From Bufo bufo (lineage: Eukaryota > Chordata > Amphibia > Anura > Bufonidae), in the NCBI RefSeq assembly GCF_905171765.1, contig NC_053389.1, positions 782,880,772-782,944,771 on the forward strand: a stretch of 64,000 nt of DNA, in the 5' to 3' direction. Positions 22,766 to 35,629 of this stretch are shown one piece after another. How positions within the stretch are numbered: position 1 is the stretch's first letter; each line of letters begins with the position of its first letter. The notes under the pieces were generated by a model. The model made no database searches, was not told where the DNA came from, and worked only from the letters and a program-made list of their open reading frames with translations. Both the position numbers and the translations under genes were made by a program.

Positions 22766-23660
22766 TAGTGTTAAGCGAATTGAAGTATCCGAAGTAGATT
22801 TAGAACCAAATTTCAGGAAAAATTTGATTCTCCGCAAAGCCGAATTTCCTTGTGCTTTATGGTAGCAAATCTATTTTTCCTGAAATGGCGCTAAAAAAAA
22901 CCCAAAAAAAAACATACTCACTCATTTGCCCATGAAGAGGCTGTCGCAGTCATTTTGATTGTAGAAACCGTGGAAATCTAGCGCCCCTGAAAGGCCTTAA
23001 AGGGACACTGTCATCTGGATTTTACTCACTGAGCTATTAACATTAACCACATCAGTCTCCACGATTTACATTAAAATAAACTAGTATTACTGTCCTGTGT
23101 CTTGTAATTTGTCTATAAAATCGCTTTTATTAATATGCTAATTACCTCAATAGGGAGCACAAGTGGCTGTCCCTCCGGCCGTTGGAGCCCAGCCACGCCC
23201 CTTATTATCTTGGAGCCCAGCACCGCCCCACTGCTAGTTTATTCACTGCTCATTGCCGATGTATTGTGTTTGTTGCGCCCGAAATCTCGCACATGCGCCG
23301 TGGTTACTCATGTCAGCGCCCGCGCGGTGTCCTGGCATCGGCCTCACAGAGCGAAGTGCGCATGCGCCAGCTTTACTCGACCCGGAAATGCGCAAGATTA
23401 ATAATAATTACTAATAAAAGCGATTTTATAGAGAAATTACAAGACACAGGGCATGATGTGGTGATGTGAATAGCGCAGTAAGTGAAAACCAGGTGTCAGT
23501 GTCCCTTTAATTTTAATCTCAGATGCTGCGATCAGTGATGAGCGTGGCATCTGAGGGGTTCAATGACGGGAGCAGCGCAATCACTCTTCCCCATCATTGC
23601 GCCTGCGACATACAAAAGAATGAGCTTAGTGACAAAGTAATTAGTAAAAAAAAATGGCCA
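22766..23660. mobile_element. hAT MITE, split by a TTAA MITE
   Basis: Left end TAGTGTTAAGCGAATT; 8-bp ATTATATT at 22758-22765 and 23661-23668. Interior resembles the MITE at 21032 (AAATTTGATTC, CTTTGTCAC). The right terminus is diverged. Confidence 0.6.
23001..23506. mobile_element. TTAA-target foldback MITE (506 bp), nested
   Basis: TTAA at 22997-23000 and 23507-23510. Ends AGGGACACTGTCATCTGG and its near-perfect inverse. An inner inverted repeat with TGTCTTGTAATTTGTCTATA extends the arms to over 100 bp. Confidence 0.85.
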
Positions 23661-23737
23661 ATTATATTACAACCTCAAAGGTCTATACAGATTAAAATAA
23701 TGACCCATACATATTATTGCCCAGACAGCCCCCTTAA

Positions 23738-24207
23738 AGGGGGTATCCCATGACTAATGTAAAAAATGAAGCTCAGACATCATACAGAACATGACAACCT
23801 CTTTCTAACAAAGCTAGAACCAGCCCTGTACCTCACATGGATCCAGAGATCTCCACATTCATTGCTCTGCTAGATTTATATCAAGCTGACAGCTCAAAGG
23901 GAGTGTATTTTCTGCTGCAACTAAGGGGGCGTGTCTCAGCTCTCCCTATCACAGCTCAGGGGCGTGTCTCAGCTCTCCCTATCACAGCTCGGGAGGCAGT
24001 TGAAGGATGGAACTGAGCATGTGCGGTAATCTCAGTGAGCAGGTCAAAGAAATAAGAAAAGAACAAACAGCAGGTGGCGCTATACAGATACATTTTATTG
24101 AATAACTTAGTGGCTATGCAAAATTTTTAATTACATGCAATTACAAAACTATTCAGATGCAGGGGCTGGTTTGAGAACTGTAAAATATTTTTCATGGGAC
24201 AATCCCT
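23738..24207. mobile_element. TTAA-target MITE (470 bp)
   Basis: TTAA at 23734-23737 and 24208-24211; ends AGGGGGTATCCCATGA and TCATGGGACAATCCCT. A GGGGCGTGTCTCAGCTCTCC segment is repeated at about 23930 and 23952. Confidence 0.75.
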
Positions 24208-24357
24208 TTAAGTGCAGTTTCTGAAAAGAAGCCAATAGTCTATTCACCAGGAAAATCAATAACTTACCCTCCTCTCAGCAAACGTCGGAAATATTGTGTA
24301 GCGCCACCAAATACATTATACATTTGCAGTGTCCCACTCCATTATAGTAGTGGGGGC

Positions 24358-24359
<2 letters not shown>

Positions 24360-24396
<37 letters not shown>

Positions 24397-24418
24397 CATA
24401 TATATATATATATATATT
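24360..24418. repeat. (TA)n microsatellite
   Basis: TATATATA run interrupted by TTTGCATA. Confidence 0.9.
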
Positions 24419-25713
24419 TGCAGAATGTTATTTTTATAAGATGTATGTATATTACTGTAATTCCTTCTAACAGGCTGTTTAAACCGTGCATGTAGACACA
24501 CCCAGTCACCCCTAGGTGGTGCTGTCACTATATATATATAACAAGCAGTCATATTCAAGCAAAAAAGTCACCTTGCGGTGTTGGTGGTACCAATTCTGCC
24601 TCAAAGAGTCCTTGCTCATAGCAGCACCAACTGGTTTTCATGCCAAACAGGTAGCAAGCCTTCTTCCAGACACGAGGCTCCCAGATCCCAACACAGAGAT
24701 ATGGCTTCTGAGCCCAGCTGCCTATTCAGGGACAGCCAGGTGCTGGCCAAACCCTGATCGGCACTTAAAATCCGATCCGGAATTTGACCTCACCTGGCTG
24801 CAAATCAGCCCAGCAGCACATGTTGGGAGAAAAATACCTGTTTTCCCAGACCAAACCTCTAACTGTGTCACTATATATATATATACAGTAAGGCAGGCAA
24901 AGTGAGTTAAGGAAGTGCAGTGAAGAAAAGTGCAGTTTGAAAGCAAAGTCAGACTAGACCAGAACACTAAAAAAGTCAGGTCAGCATAAGTTTAGTCTGC
25001 AGCCAAGGAACTCCAGAGTCAGACACAAAAGACAGACTCCTCTGCCAAACTGCAGAGTTAGACAAAAAGAGTCAGCTAACCAAAGCTAGGGCTGGACCAG
25101 CTGAACTCAGAAGACAAGTGAGCTGACAAGTAGCTACCACTCTGAGTTGTACACAGACCAAGGGTAGGCCTCGAGAGAAGAATACAAGTGACCCAGTGTG
25201 TTGATAGAGTATAAGGAGAGACTAGTGGAGGTGAGAGTGTTACCTCAGCCTATGGACTCCATTAGCACTCAATGCGAGACAAAAGTTAGCCTATACTGCC
25301 TGTTTACAGTCACAGTGAAGTACACGCTGTATTTGGAGCCACATTCCTCTATGGACAGTGTGGACGTATTATTGGAAATTGTGAGTACGGTAATCCAGGG
25401 AAATAAGATATATGTACCGGCTGTGTGATAAGTTTTTTTGATGTATACGCCACACCTGGAAGATAGAAAGTGAGCCAGAAATTACAATAGCATGAGTGTG
25501 ACCAGAGATACAACTAACTTGTGATGTCCTTTGAATGGATTACAACTACCACTTTGCATTGTAATAATCTGTACATCTACTGCAAGTGATCCTCAGTAAA
25601 TGTTCCATTCCTTTATTGAAACAGACTCTTCTTTATTTTCCACCTCTTTTGCATCCAAGGATGCTGGCATCACAACATCACGGCCTGCCTTCCCTGCACC
25701 TTTAACCCTATAC

Positions 25714-26041
25714 CAGTGATGGTGAACCTTTTTAAGACCGAGTGCCCAAACTGTAACCCAAAACCCACTTATTTATCGTAAAGTGCCAACCCAACACGGC
25801 AATTTACCCTGAATACAACAGTCCAATATAGTATATCTTCCATGTACTTTATCATTTAGCTATAATAGCCTGCCTACATTCAATGCGCTGCCTGTGCTGT
25901 ACATAGTGCCCTGCACTGATGAATGGAAGGAAAAGTCTAAGGCATATTGGTACACCATAGACTTTTTCCATGGTGTGGGTGCCCACAGAGAGGGTTCTGA
26001 GTGCCACCTCTGGCACCCATACCATAGGTTCGCCAACACTG
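25714..26041. mobile_element. hAT MITE (328 bp) with CAGTGATGG ends
   Basis: Perfect 8-bp duplication CCCTATAC at 25706-25713 and 26042-26049. Ends CAGTGATGGTGAACCT and GGTTCGCCAACACTG, with a GAGTGCCACCTCTGGCAC hairpin inside. A different hAT family from the TAGNG group. Confidence 0.9.
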
Positions 26042-26200
26042 CCCTATACCATCTCAACCGACATCTGGCAGGAGATCCCTCAACACCAGAGTGGGCCCAA
26101 AGGAATCTGGTGACTACCTTCCCGCCATTGCATGCCGGCCCAGGGAGTTCTGCTAAACCGTGAGTAGAGACTATTCGTCGATCCACTTCCAGCACATTAG

Positions 26201-27388
26201 CCACACTCACATGAGGTCACTGCACAGTTCTCAGAAGGACCTCTTTTATAATGAATATTATTTTTATATCTTCATGTCAGGTGGGCCCTACGTGGTCATA
26301 AATATCACGTTGAGGCTTTCTTTTGCATCTTTACTATCACTGCTCAAGTAAACCAGGCCATGTTTGTGGTGTAGTTTTCTATGTATAAAGAATAATTAAG
26401 TAGTATTGTACTATTGTCCTATCCAGTGGTCTGTCATGTTGGAAAGAGTAGCGTTCTTGATATACCGTAGAGTATAATAGAATTACATCATGGTCATTTT
26501 AGGATATTCATGGTCATTTTAGGATATTTTGGAGATTATAATGTTCTCTACAGACTTTCAGAGTAATTCAATCATGACTGTTTTTTTTTTTTTTCTGTTT
26601 TTCTCTAAAGTTTATTGCATTTAGCAACACCATATCTTTGTAAATTGAATTCATATTCTAGCGCCTATTGAAGTGCCTCGAAATAATATTTTTTTCATAT
26701 AGTTATAGCTTGTGCTGCAGCTACTGGTTTCATTTAACACAATGAAACTGTGATGGTTTTGAGTTATTTGATCATAGCAGTATTATTTGTTCAAAGAGAA
26801 GAAGAATATTGTAAGAGCTTTAGTTTTCAGAGACTATTTTCTCTTAAGAGTGAAAAGATGAATGTTACTGCCACTATTTGCTCCTTCACTAACTCCGCAG
26901 GAAGCAAAGACTGCTATTTGATGCCGCTTGGCTCTATTTTACAGCTTCGAAAGTACTTGTTCCTACTTTTTTTTTTTTGTTAGATAAGCTGATCCCTAGG
27001 TCTCACAGTTCGGACCTCCAGCGATCCTCTATAATCTATGCGAGGATCGGACAGCAAGCATTCATTTCCCCTGCAGCACCACCACAGGAGGAATGAAGCG
27101 CTGCACAATACTTCTTATGGAAATCAGTTGGCTGTTTATATTTTGCTGACATATTGGGCCATCCAAAGTGAGTAGCCAGGTTCCACTCTGGCTAATAGAT
27201 CAGGGTGCTGAACTAGGATCCCCCTCTATTAAGCCAGAATTCCCTCATTTGAAAGCGAGTTCTCTAATCCAGACCTAGTATTAATACAGAAGATGATGAT
27301 GATAATAATAATAATGATAATCATAATAATAATAGGCTGCACTGTGTGTGGCATACCCTGGACAATTATGTAACTATGAATGCCAATG
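26201..27388. other. Unannotated spacer with simple repeats
   Basis: A 20-bp tandem duplication (CATGGTCATTTTAGGATATT) at about 26489-26528, a T-run at 26580 and an (AAT/GAT)n tract at 27290-27335. No gene recognised. Confidence 0.5.
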
Positions 27389-27390
27389 TA

Positions 27391-28976
27391 CAAACCGGAT
27401 TCCAAAAAAGTTGGGACACTAAACAAATTGTGAATAAAAACTGAATGCAATGATGTGGAGATGGCAAATGTCAATATTTTATTTGTAATAGAACGTAGAT
27501 GACAGATCAAACTATTAATTAGAGTATCATTTTAAAGGAAAAATACGTTAATTCCAATTTTCACGGTGTCAGCAAATCCTAAAAAAGTTGGGACAAGTAG
27601 CAATAAGAGGCTGGAAAAAGTCAATTTGAGCATAACGAAGAGCTGGAAGACCAATTAACACTAATTAGGTCAATTGGCAACATGATTGGGTATAAAAAGA
27701 GCTTCTCCGAGTGGCAGTGTCTCTCAGAAGCCAAGATGGGTAGAGGATCACCAATTCCCACAATGTTGCGCAGAAAGATAGTGGAGCAATATCAGAAAGG
27801 TGTTACCCAGCGAAAAATTGCAAAGACTTTGCATCTATCGTCATCAACTGTGCATAACATCATCCGAAGATTCAGAGAATCTGGAACAATCTCTGTGCGT
27901 AAGGGTCAAGGCCGTAAAACCATACTGGATGCCCGTGATCTCCGGGCCCTTAAACGACACTGCACCACAAACAGGAATGCTACTGTAAAGGAAATCACAG
28001 AATGGGCTCAGGAATACTTCCAGAAACCATTGTCAGTGAACACAATCCACCGTGCCATCCGCCGTTGCCAGCTGAAACTCTACAGTGCAAAGAAGAAGCC
28101 ATTTCTAAGCAAGATCCACAAGCTCAGGCGTTTTCACTGGGCCAGGGATCATTTAAAATGGAGTGTGGCAAAATGGAAGACTGTTCTGTGGTCAGACGAG
28201 TCACGATTGGAAGTTCTTTTTGGAAATCTGGGACGCCATGTCATCCGGACCAAAGAGGACAAGGACAACCCAAGTTGTTATCAACGCTCAGTTCAGAAGC
28301 CTGCATCTCTGATGGTATGGGGTTGCATGAGTGCGTGTGGCATGGGCAGCTTGCATGTCTGGAAAGGCACCATCAATGCAGAAAAATATATTCAGGTTCT
28401 AGAACAACATATGCTCCCATCCAGACGTCATCTCTTTCAGGGAAGACCCTGCATTTTTCAACAAGATAATGCCAGACCACATTCTGCATCAATCACAACA
28501 TCATGGCTGCGTAGGAGAAGGATCCGGGTACTGAAATAGCCAGTCTGCAGTCCAGATCTTTCACCTATAGAGAACATTTGGCGCATCATAAAGAGGAAGG
28601 TGCAACAAAGAAGGCCCAAGACGATTGAACAGTTAGAGGCCTGTATTAGACAAGAATGGGAGAGCATTCCTATTTCTAAACTTGAGAAACTGGTCTCCTC
28701 GGTCCCCAGACGTCTGTTGAGTGTTGTAAGAAGAAGGGGAGATGCCACACAGTGGTGAAAATGGCCTTGTCCCAACTTTTTGGGGATTTGTTGACACCAT
28801 GAAATTCAGATTCAACATATTTTTCCCTTAAAATGGTACATTTTCTCAGTTTAAACTTTATTTCTGTGATTTATGTTCTATTCTGAAAAAAATATTAGAA
28901 GTTGGCACCTCCACATCATTGCATTCAGTTTTTATTCACGATTTGTAGTGTCCCAACTTTTTGGGAATCCGGTTTG
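27391..28976 (+). mobile_element. Tc1 transposon, full length (1.59 kb)
   Basis: TA at 27389-27390 and 28977-28978. Ends CAAACCGGATTCCAAAAAAG and its near inverse; the arms share over 80 bp (AATTGTGAATAAAAACTGAA). Carries a DD34E transposase with one stop. Confidence 0.95.
27736..28758 (+). pseudogene. Tc1 DD34E transposase with a single premature stop
   Basis: The frame is open from 27682; the ATG at 27736 (MGRGSPIP) is the likelier start because it precedes the conserved helix-turn-helix. Counting from 27736: paired-like DNA-binding HTH at residues about 10-60, a second HTH about 85-120, catalytic D154 in LWSDES, D244 in FQQDNARPH, and E279 in SPIEN, with 34 residues between the last two. 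The only visible lesion is TAG at 28537-28539, between D244 and E279 and next to VLK, at a position usually tryptophan in Tc1 enzymes. The frame then stays open to TGA at 28756-28758. The stop removes the catalytic glutamate, so this copy should be inactive. A recent loss is implied. Confidence 0.9.
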
Positions 28977-28978
28977 TA

Positions 28979-31240
28979 AATGTGTCCCCTATTGGTTCTG
29001 TATCTATGTAATCTAATGCACTACATATGTGCCCGTAATGCTAATGGCTGCCACTAGATAGCTCTGTAACTCCACAGATTAAAAATAAATGCAGCAAGCA
29101 GGAAGTGAGTCAGTGTGTGGCTGAAAAGAGTCAGTGTGTGGCTGAAAACCGAGAAACAAAAGTTCCCTGGGCTGAAAGAACATAGCACTAGACTGCAGGC
29201 ATGGTACTGTTTACAAAGAAAGGATATGACAAAGGGGGAGACCCAGGACAGACAGCTGCAGAGAGACATGAGGTTGAAGAAGTGAGTGCAGCATCCTTCA
29301 GGAAAGGATGTCAAGAAAAACTATGCACCTGGTAAGTAAATAGGTGTTGTTTGAGAAGTGCTATGTAGTTAGGTGCAGGTAGCTGAGGACAAGTAAGTAG
29401 ATTAAACTGGCAATGATATACAATATCTACATTAATCATGGTAAAATCAGTCGAACCAAATATGGTTCCTAAAGGCTATAGACACCTTTGGGGGCATTTT
29501 GTAAATTCTGCTCATTTTGGGCTAAAATAATTTTTTTAAATCATTTTCTATTATTTTATTTTTTACTGTTTTTCCTTTACAGATTTGACTTTGCATAAGT
29601 TACTTTCCGATTCACATTGAATCCATGAGAGAGCTGCTCTTACGGCTCATTCTATGATCTCTGAACTCCTGAGAGCTCACAAACATTGAGATTATCATAC
29701 TCCTGTATTGCAGTGTATTATTGCCTGTAAGTACAGGTTGAGGCTTTTGTTAGGCCCTAATTCCCATGAACACCCATCAGCACCCTGCAATCATATTGTG
29801 GGGGTGCCAATTGGGTAATGGATGGTTAAAGTTAGATGCTTGAGTTGATAGTTATCTCTAATGTCGCCGCTACAGCTGGAGGTTAACTATCAGTTACAGA
29901 CAACATCCACTATTAACATGACGTAATAGTATATTTTGTTCTGCCTCCCCCTACCTCGCTCTCTATAGACAGCCATCAGTCACTGGTGAAGAGGGAATGG
30001 GGAGACATGGGCAGCGCCATGTTTGAATTTGACCAAAAATGAATTCATACCCAGTAGAACATTTTCAGTTTTCAAAAATATGCACCTCTAGCATTATGAA
30101 TTGTGCTGTGCAGTTTGTGCTACGTATTATGTATGGTTCTGTTGAAAATTCATATGAGTTATACTGAATTTCATCCACTCCTTTTACGTATCATGATACC
30201 TCTGCCCACATGATGACACGGTGATATAACCTGTGGAAAACTGTAGCTAACACATTATGATATCACCGTGTATTGTTTCAAATGACTAACCTTCTACTGT
30301 AATATATAATTTTCTGTGCTGGTTGGTGGTGGACCATGCCTCCGTTATGCCACAATTCATGAGACCTGTGAATATAGTTACGGCTTTACTGTGTATGCAG
30401 AGGACTTTGAAGTTAGCTTTACCTACGCTGTCAAGGGCTTAAAAGTTATTATCTTGAATTATTCAGTGACTATGGAGAAGCGATATTTGTTCTATTCCAC
30501 CTGGAACTGATTCACTATTCTATTACACTTCGGCACACTTAATATTTATTAAAAGATAGAGAAAGAAGATTGCGTAGGAGTGTGATTTTACTGTTCATAT
30601 CACAGTGAAATTCTAATAATCTCCCACATTGGGACCACCAGGCTGTCCAAACATGAAACATTTAGGACCATGGTTACTGTAGCGGGCATTGGACCTCAGT
30701 TACAGGAGCAGAAGACAATGAAATTCTTTCAATTTAGTTTTCGAGCTCTGCTTTTAAGGTTTGACACTTCCTCCTGTTACTATATATTGCCATTGTACAA
30801 GTTTCTGGAAGACGGTAAGATGAGTCACTACCAGCGGGTAGTAAGCAGACATGTCATCTTACCCACCATTGCACGATGATTTCACTGTAATGAGTGAAGA
30901 CTTGACATGAGTGCATGATGGACATCCCATCATCAGTAATCAGATTGATGGGGGTCCAAAACGTAGCGCCCCCACTGATTAGATGTTCCCTGCACCCCCA
31001 GAACTAGCACTCTGAATGGAACTGGAAACATACCCCTGTTCAAAGCATAGTCACTGTATCAGCTTTCTGCACTTCAGGTCCCATTCACTTCCAAGGGAGA
31101 TGAGCTGCAGTAACCCGGCTGCAGGAAAGAGCTGACCGGTGGAGGTCCTAGGTGATGAACCCCCACCGATCAGAATTTGATGATATTTCCTGAGGATAGG
31201 TCAATATCAGGAGCCTGGAAAACCCTTTTAAGCTATCATG
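28979..31240. other. Unannotated spacer with repeat fragments
   Basis: A short tandem duplication GAGTCAGTGTGTGGCTGAAAA at about 29106-29147; a fragment of the GGCTAT(G/A)GACACCTTT MITE near 29471; and a GGGGGTCC/ACCCCCACCGATCAG repeat from about 30950 to 31210. No gene recognised. Confidence 0.4.
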
Positions 31241-31375
31241 AGTTTGGGGAAATTTAGATTTGAATTTAAAGGACTGTACGCATGGAACAAATCAGCTATA
31301 AAAGTGCTGTATTTATAGACATGTTTTTATTTGGTACTGTCCTAGGTGTTATCGGGCAAGAGGATGACCCCTGGA

Positions 31376-31830
31376 TTTCAGGACACTGTATGGCAGCATG
31401 GTGCAAACTAATGATGGATCCAATCCAATGGTGAAGTGTTTTTGAAAAATAGTCCCTGAAAAAGAAGGGGGGGCCCCTTTTCGAAAAACACATCGCAATA
31501 TACTCAAAAATGCAATTTTTAATGACTATTCCCTACCTAGTTCTGATCTCCGGGTGGTAGTGCCCAATCCACCTGCCTTTTTAATCTTATTTTATTTTAC
31601 TTTCCATTTTACATGGGTTCCTAGAAAGACACCCAGGCCAGGAAAGGGATGCAGTCATTACCGGGGTTCAAATACTGGGTGTAGGTTCAGAGACAAACCT
31701 GTTAACACAACATTTCGAGGGGGCCCTGGAGCCCCAAACATGTTGTTTTTATTAGACTGCAATAAACTTCCAGCACCCTTCATCATTGGATTGGATCCAT
31801 CATTGGTTTGTTCCATATCCTGTGTCCTGC
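31376..31830. repeat. Inverted-repeat retroelement tail with hammerhead-like hairpins
   Basis: AATGATGGATCCAATCCAATG at about 31410 recurs inverted at about 31780. Between them, 31454-31490 reads CCTGAAAAAG, a GGGG/CCCC hairpin, then CGAAAAACA; 31690-31730 shows a similar hairpin plus CGAAATG on the minus strand. The arrangement resembles repeats tied to Penelope-like elements. Confidence 0.4.
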
Positions 31831-32002
31831 AATCCAACTGTGACTGCAGCATCTTCCTGGTTTTTTGGGGGATTTTTCCTACCAACCTGGATGTGACCGG
31901 CATCAAGATCCAGGGTGGTGCTCACACTGCAGCAACCAACACATTCTACCAGCTACATTAGTCTTGTGTCTAATTTAGCTCATTATTCTAATACTATATT
32001 AA

Positions 32003-32443
32003 AGGGAACTTTATGCTGACCTCACTGAGGTCACTCATGTGCTAATAATAAGTGGTTGCCGTGAACCAGCTTTATAATCATTACAACCCATGCCTTGAAA
32101 AGAGTCAAATCTACTTCAGAAGAGTCCTGGTTATTCATAATCTCCTGCTCTCCCGCCCATCTGCTGATAATTGGCAGTTCTCTCCTAGAAAGAAAGGGAG
32201 AAAACTAGGTAGAAGACTGTCAGTCATCAGCAGATGGGCAGGAGAGCAGGAGATCATGAATAACCAGGACTCTTCTCAAGTAGATTTCACTCTTTCAAGG
32301 CCTGGGCTGTAATGATTCTAAAGCTGGTTCTCGGCAACCACTTATTATCAGCTCATGAGTGCCACACCGCTGAAATCAGCATTTCTGTCACTACTTTATG
32401 CTGTCCTCAGTGAGGTCAGCATAAAGTTGATGACGGGTTCCCT
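32003..32443. mobile_element. TTAA-target palindromic MITE (441 bp)
   Basis: TTAA at 31999-32002 and 32444-32447. The two halves are inverted copies of each other over nearly their whole length (for example TTATTCATAATCTCCTGCTC against its inverse at about 32240), with a short spacer near 32200. Confidence 0.9.
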
Positions 32444-32447
32444 TTAA

Positions 32448-32950
32448 GTGTACTGACATATTCACCCTATGAGCACTTTTCTGTCTCTTTTGCCACCATC
32501 ATAATGTCTTCTTTGAAATTGATGTTGCATTTTATGCATATTAGAGGAGTAGCTAATGTGGCTACCAAAGAGAAAACTGCCATACAGTGGCATACATAGG
32601 AGAGAGAAGTCCATATGTCATCAAAATGGATCCATTTATCCAAGGTTTGCCATCTAAGGTGTCATTCAGGCAACCTTAATGTAGTGCACATTTTACTACT
32701 ACACCTGCAAATCCAAGCCTTGCCATCGGTCTAATTAGCCAAACTAACCGCATTATAGGGACCTACAATATGATGCTGCACAAATGTGTTATTCCTTTGC
32801 TTTCCTCTTGGATGTATATGTCCTGATATGTGTCACAAGATGGACTGTTTCTCAAAAACAGCATGATTTCATGATATTGTGTCACAAGATCTCTATTCAG
32901 TGGTTTTGTTGTGAGTTGCAGTTTGTCAAAAGTTTTGCAAAATTGTATTG
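32448..32950. other. Unannotated spacer
   Basis: Nothing recognised. Confidence 0.5.
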
Positions 32951-32955
32951 AATTA

Positions 32956-33366
32956 GGCCTCATGTTCTGTTTTTCATGATTTTCTGCGGACTCATTGACT
33001 TTCAATGGGTCCGTTGAAAACTCGGCTAATGCACCGTTTGTCATCCGCGTCCGTGATCCGTGGTTCCAGTCCGTCAAAAAAATATAACCTGTCCTATTTT
33101 TTTCACGGAAAACGGTTCGCAGACCCATTCAAGTCAATGGGACCGTGAAAAAATGCGGAGGCACACAAGATTGTCATCCGCGTCCGTTTTTTTTCCTATC
33201 ATTTGCATGGCAAACTTGACTTAGACTTTTTTTTTACTTTCCTTCATGTCTGGTGATCCTCCAAAAATAAAGGAAGACACACAGAAACAAAAACGGAAAC
33301 GGATCACGGAACAACGGAACCCCATTTTGCGGAACGGAACACAACAACGGTCGTGTGCATGAGGCC
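32956..33366. mobile_element. PIF/Harbinger-type MITE (411 bp)
   Basis: TTA at 32953-32955 and 33367-33369; ends GGCCTCATG and CATGAGGCC. Interior rich in GTCCGTT/AACGGA motifs. A related fragment lies at about 34690-34905. Confidence 0.8.
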
Positions 33367-33383
33367 TTAGTTTCATGAGATAA

Positions 33384-33775
33384 AGGGGCTGTGTTATCTC
33401 AGACTTTGATCGTATCTCAGTAGGATATGTCATCAAAGTCAGATAGGTGCAGGCCACATCTCTAAGATCCACACCTATGTCCGGAAAGGGCCTCTGAAAG
33501 TGAAGGAGAGTGCACCGCGCCACGCTCTCCATGAATTTTTATTGGAGTTCGGAAAATAGCTGAGCGAGTGCGCTTGGCTATTTTCGGAAGTCCTATAGAA
33601 ATGAAAGGAATGCGCACTATGCAAGTGTGGCCACAGCTTCAATCACTTCTATAGGACAGCTGGAGATAGCCGAGCACGCAATGCTGCTGCTCTATGCTCC
33701 CTTGGGGTTCTTGTTCTGGAGATAGGTAGAGGTCCCTAGTGATATGCCACCAATGTCTAAAATGAGACAACCCCT
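33384..33775. mobile_element. Probable TTAA-target MITE
   Basis: Left AGGGGCTGTGTTATCTCAGA, right TGAGACAACCCCTTTAA; flanks TAAA-like and TTAA. Related to the element at 58289. Confidence 0.55.
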
Positions 33776-33779
33776 TTAA

Positions 33780-34566
33780 CCAGATTAGAGCTAAGGTAAG
33801 GGTAAACACTTCTAGGAGTATGGACCACTAAATCTGCTTTCAGCCTTGTAATTGTGAATGCTAAAATGTGCCCACATGATGGATGTCTAAATGATTCATA
33901 AGACAGGAGGACCTGGAATGCATTCAATTTAATATGCTTTTCATGACTCTTGGACCACTGTCTTACTGATTTACATGTTAATAATGCAATGCCTCTGTAG
34001 AACAAAAGGCTTGGAACCAACTGAGGATTGGCCCCCTCTGTATGGGATCCCAAAGCACTAGATGGCTCGCCTCTCTGGTACTTACCCTTACTGCCACAAA
34101 GCCCATATGTCGGCACATTCACATGGTTGATAAGGCTAAAAAAAGACATCTGCCTATCTAGCCTAGTTTATAATTCCACAATACAATAGTTTCCTAGTTA
34201 TATTGGTTTCTCTCATATGTACTACTGTAATTTACTATTCCCATTTACATCATTAAGAAGTAACCTTGGCAGATTTACTGTTCCCATGGTTTTTAAGTAA
34301 TTATTTATAGGACTCGGATGGAAATAATATTGAAAAATCCAAATACAGTACACAGAATATATGTCCTTACTGGTAATTTATAGAAGTTTATGTTGGGGTT
34401 ATTTTGTATCCACCTTTATGTTTGTGTGCAGAAGTCTGTGAAAGTCTAACAATGTCTTACCTCAAAGCTCTGAGCATTGGAAAAGCTATATCTGGGCCTC
34501 GTGTCTAACAGCCAATGAACCCATACATGACCATTCTTGATTCTCTGTGTAGATGCCAAAGGATGT
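33780..34566. other. Unannotated spacer
   Basis: No gene or clear repeat recognised. Confidence 0.5.
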
Positions 34567-34994
34567 GCCACAAACAGTGTCGGACTGGGGTACTTAGGGC
34601 CCACCAGTGTAACTGATTCTAGGGGCCCACCTTAGGGCTCCTGTACAGAAAAATATTTTTTTCCTTGTCCGTACTATATATATATATTTTTTTTGTGGCC
34701 TGTATGTGAAACCATTCACTTCAATGGGGCTGCAAAATGATAGAACATGTCCTATTATTGTCGGCATTACAGACAAGGATAGGACTGTTTTATCAGAGGC
34801 CGGCTGTTCTGTTCCGCATAATGTGGAATGCACACACCCAGTATCCATGTTTTGCGGATCCGCAATTTGCAGACTGCAAAACATCCAACGGTCGTGTTCA
34901 TGAGCCTTTACAGTGATAACGGAAATATTAAAGATGGAGTATGATGGCAGACACTCACAGCAAAATGCAAAAAACATACATGTGGCAGAACTTA

Positions 34995-35294
34995 CGCTAC
35001 TTTTACACTTGCAGTAACAGGGTCCGGCAAGATGTTCTGGCGGGGGAACAGCCTGCCGCATCTGTGCTAATGCTAGCCCACTGTGCCGCCGGAAGTCCGC
35101 TGTAGTTTTTGTCCGGCTGCCTCTCGGCATGTTTGCCATGCTGCGGCCGAACACCCGGCCTGCCCCCATTATAGTGAATGGGGCCAGAGCGGACCTCTGG
35201 CGGCACGGTGGGCTAGCATAAGCGCGGATCTGGTCAGCTGTTCCCCCACTGGAATAGCCTGCCGGACCCTGCTACCGCAAGTGTGACAGTAGCC
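34995..35294. mobile_element. PIF/Harbinger-type MITE (300 bp), nested
   Basis: TTA at 34992-34994 and 35295-35297; inverted ends with ACACTTGC(A/G)GTA(A/G)CAGGGTCCGGC. Confidence 0.75.
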
Positions 35295-35303
35295 TTACAC
35301 ATA

Positions 35304-35629
35304 CACTCACCTAAAGAATTATTAGGAACACCATACTAATACGGTGTTGGATCCCCTTTTGCCTTCAGAACTGCCTTAATTCTACGTGGCATTGATTCAA
35401 CAAGGTGCTGATAGCATTCTTTAGAAATGTTGGCCCATATTGATAGGATAGCATCTTACAGTTGATGGAGATTTGAGGGATGCACATCCAGGGCACGAAG
35501 CTCCTGTTCCACCACATCCCAAAGATGCTCTATTGGGTTGAGATCTGGTGACTGTGGGGTGCATTTTAGTACAGTGAACTCATTGTCATGTTTAAGAAAC
35601 CAATTTGAAATGATTCGAGCTTTGTGACA
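35304..35629 (-). mobile_element. Truncated Tc1 copy (3' third only)
   Basis: Starts with CACTCACCTAAAGAATTATT after TA and is the reverse complement of about 37987-38308 of the Tc1 copy downstream. It encodes the DLNPIEHLW-to-end part on the minus strand and stops abruptly at about 35629. Confidence 0.9.

Larger units (their letters stand above)
24296..26200. other. Unclassified region, possibly an LTR-like or retroelement segment
   Basis: Non-coding. Two TGTCACTATATATATATA TATA-like boxes (24525 and 24867) and a poly(A)-signal-like TTTATTG (25612). A hAT MITE (25714-26041) is inserted near its right end. The sequence to either side of that MITE seems continuous. I could not define ends or a family. 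Confidence 0.3.

Noticed and set aside
34594..35169. 191-codon minus-strand open frame
   Set aside because: It crosses the boundaries of several nested MITEs; chance open frame.
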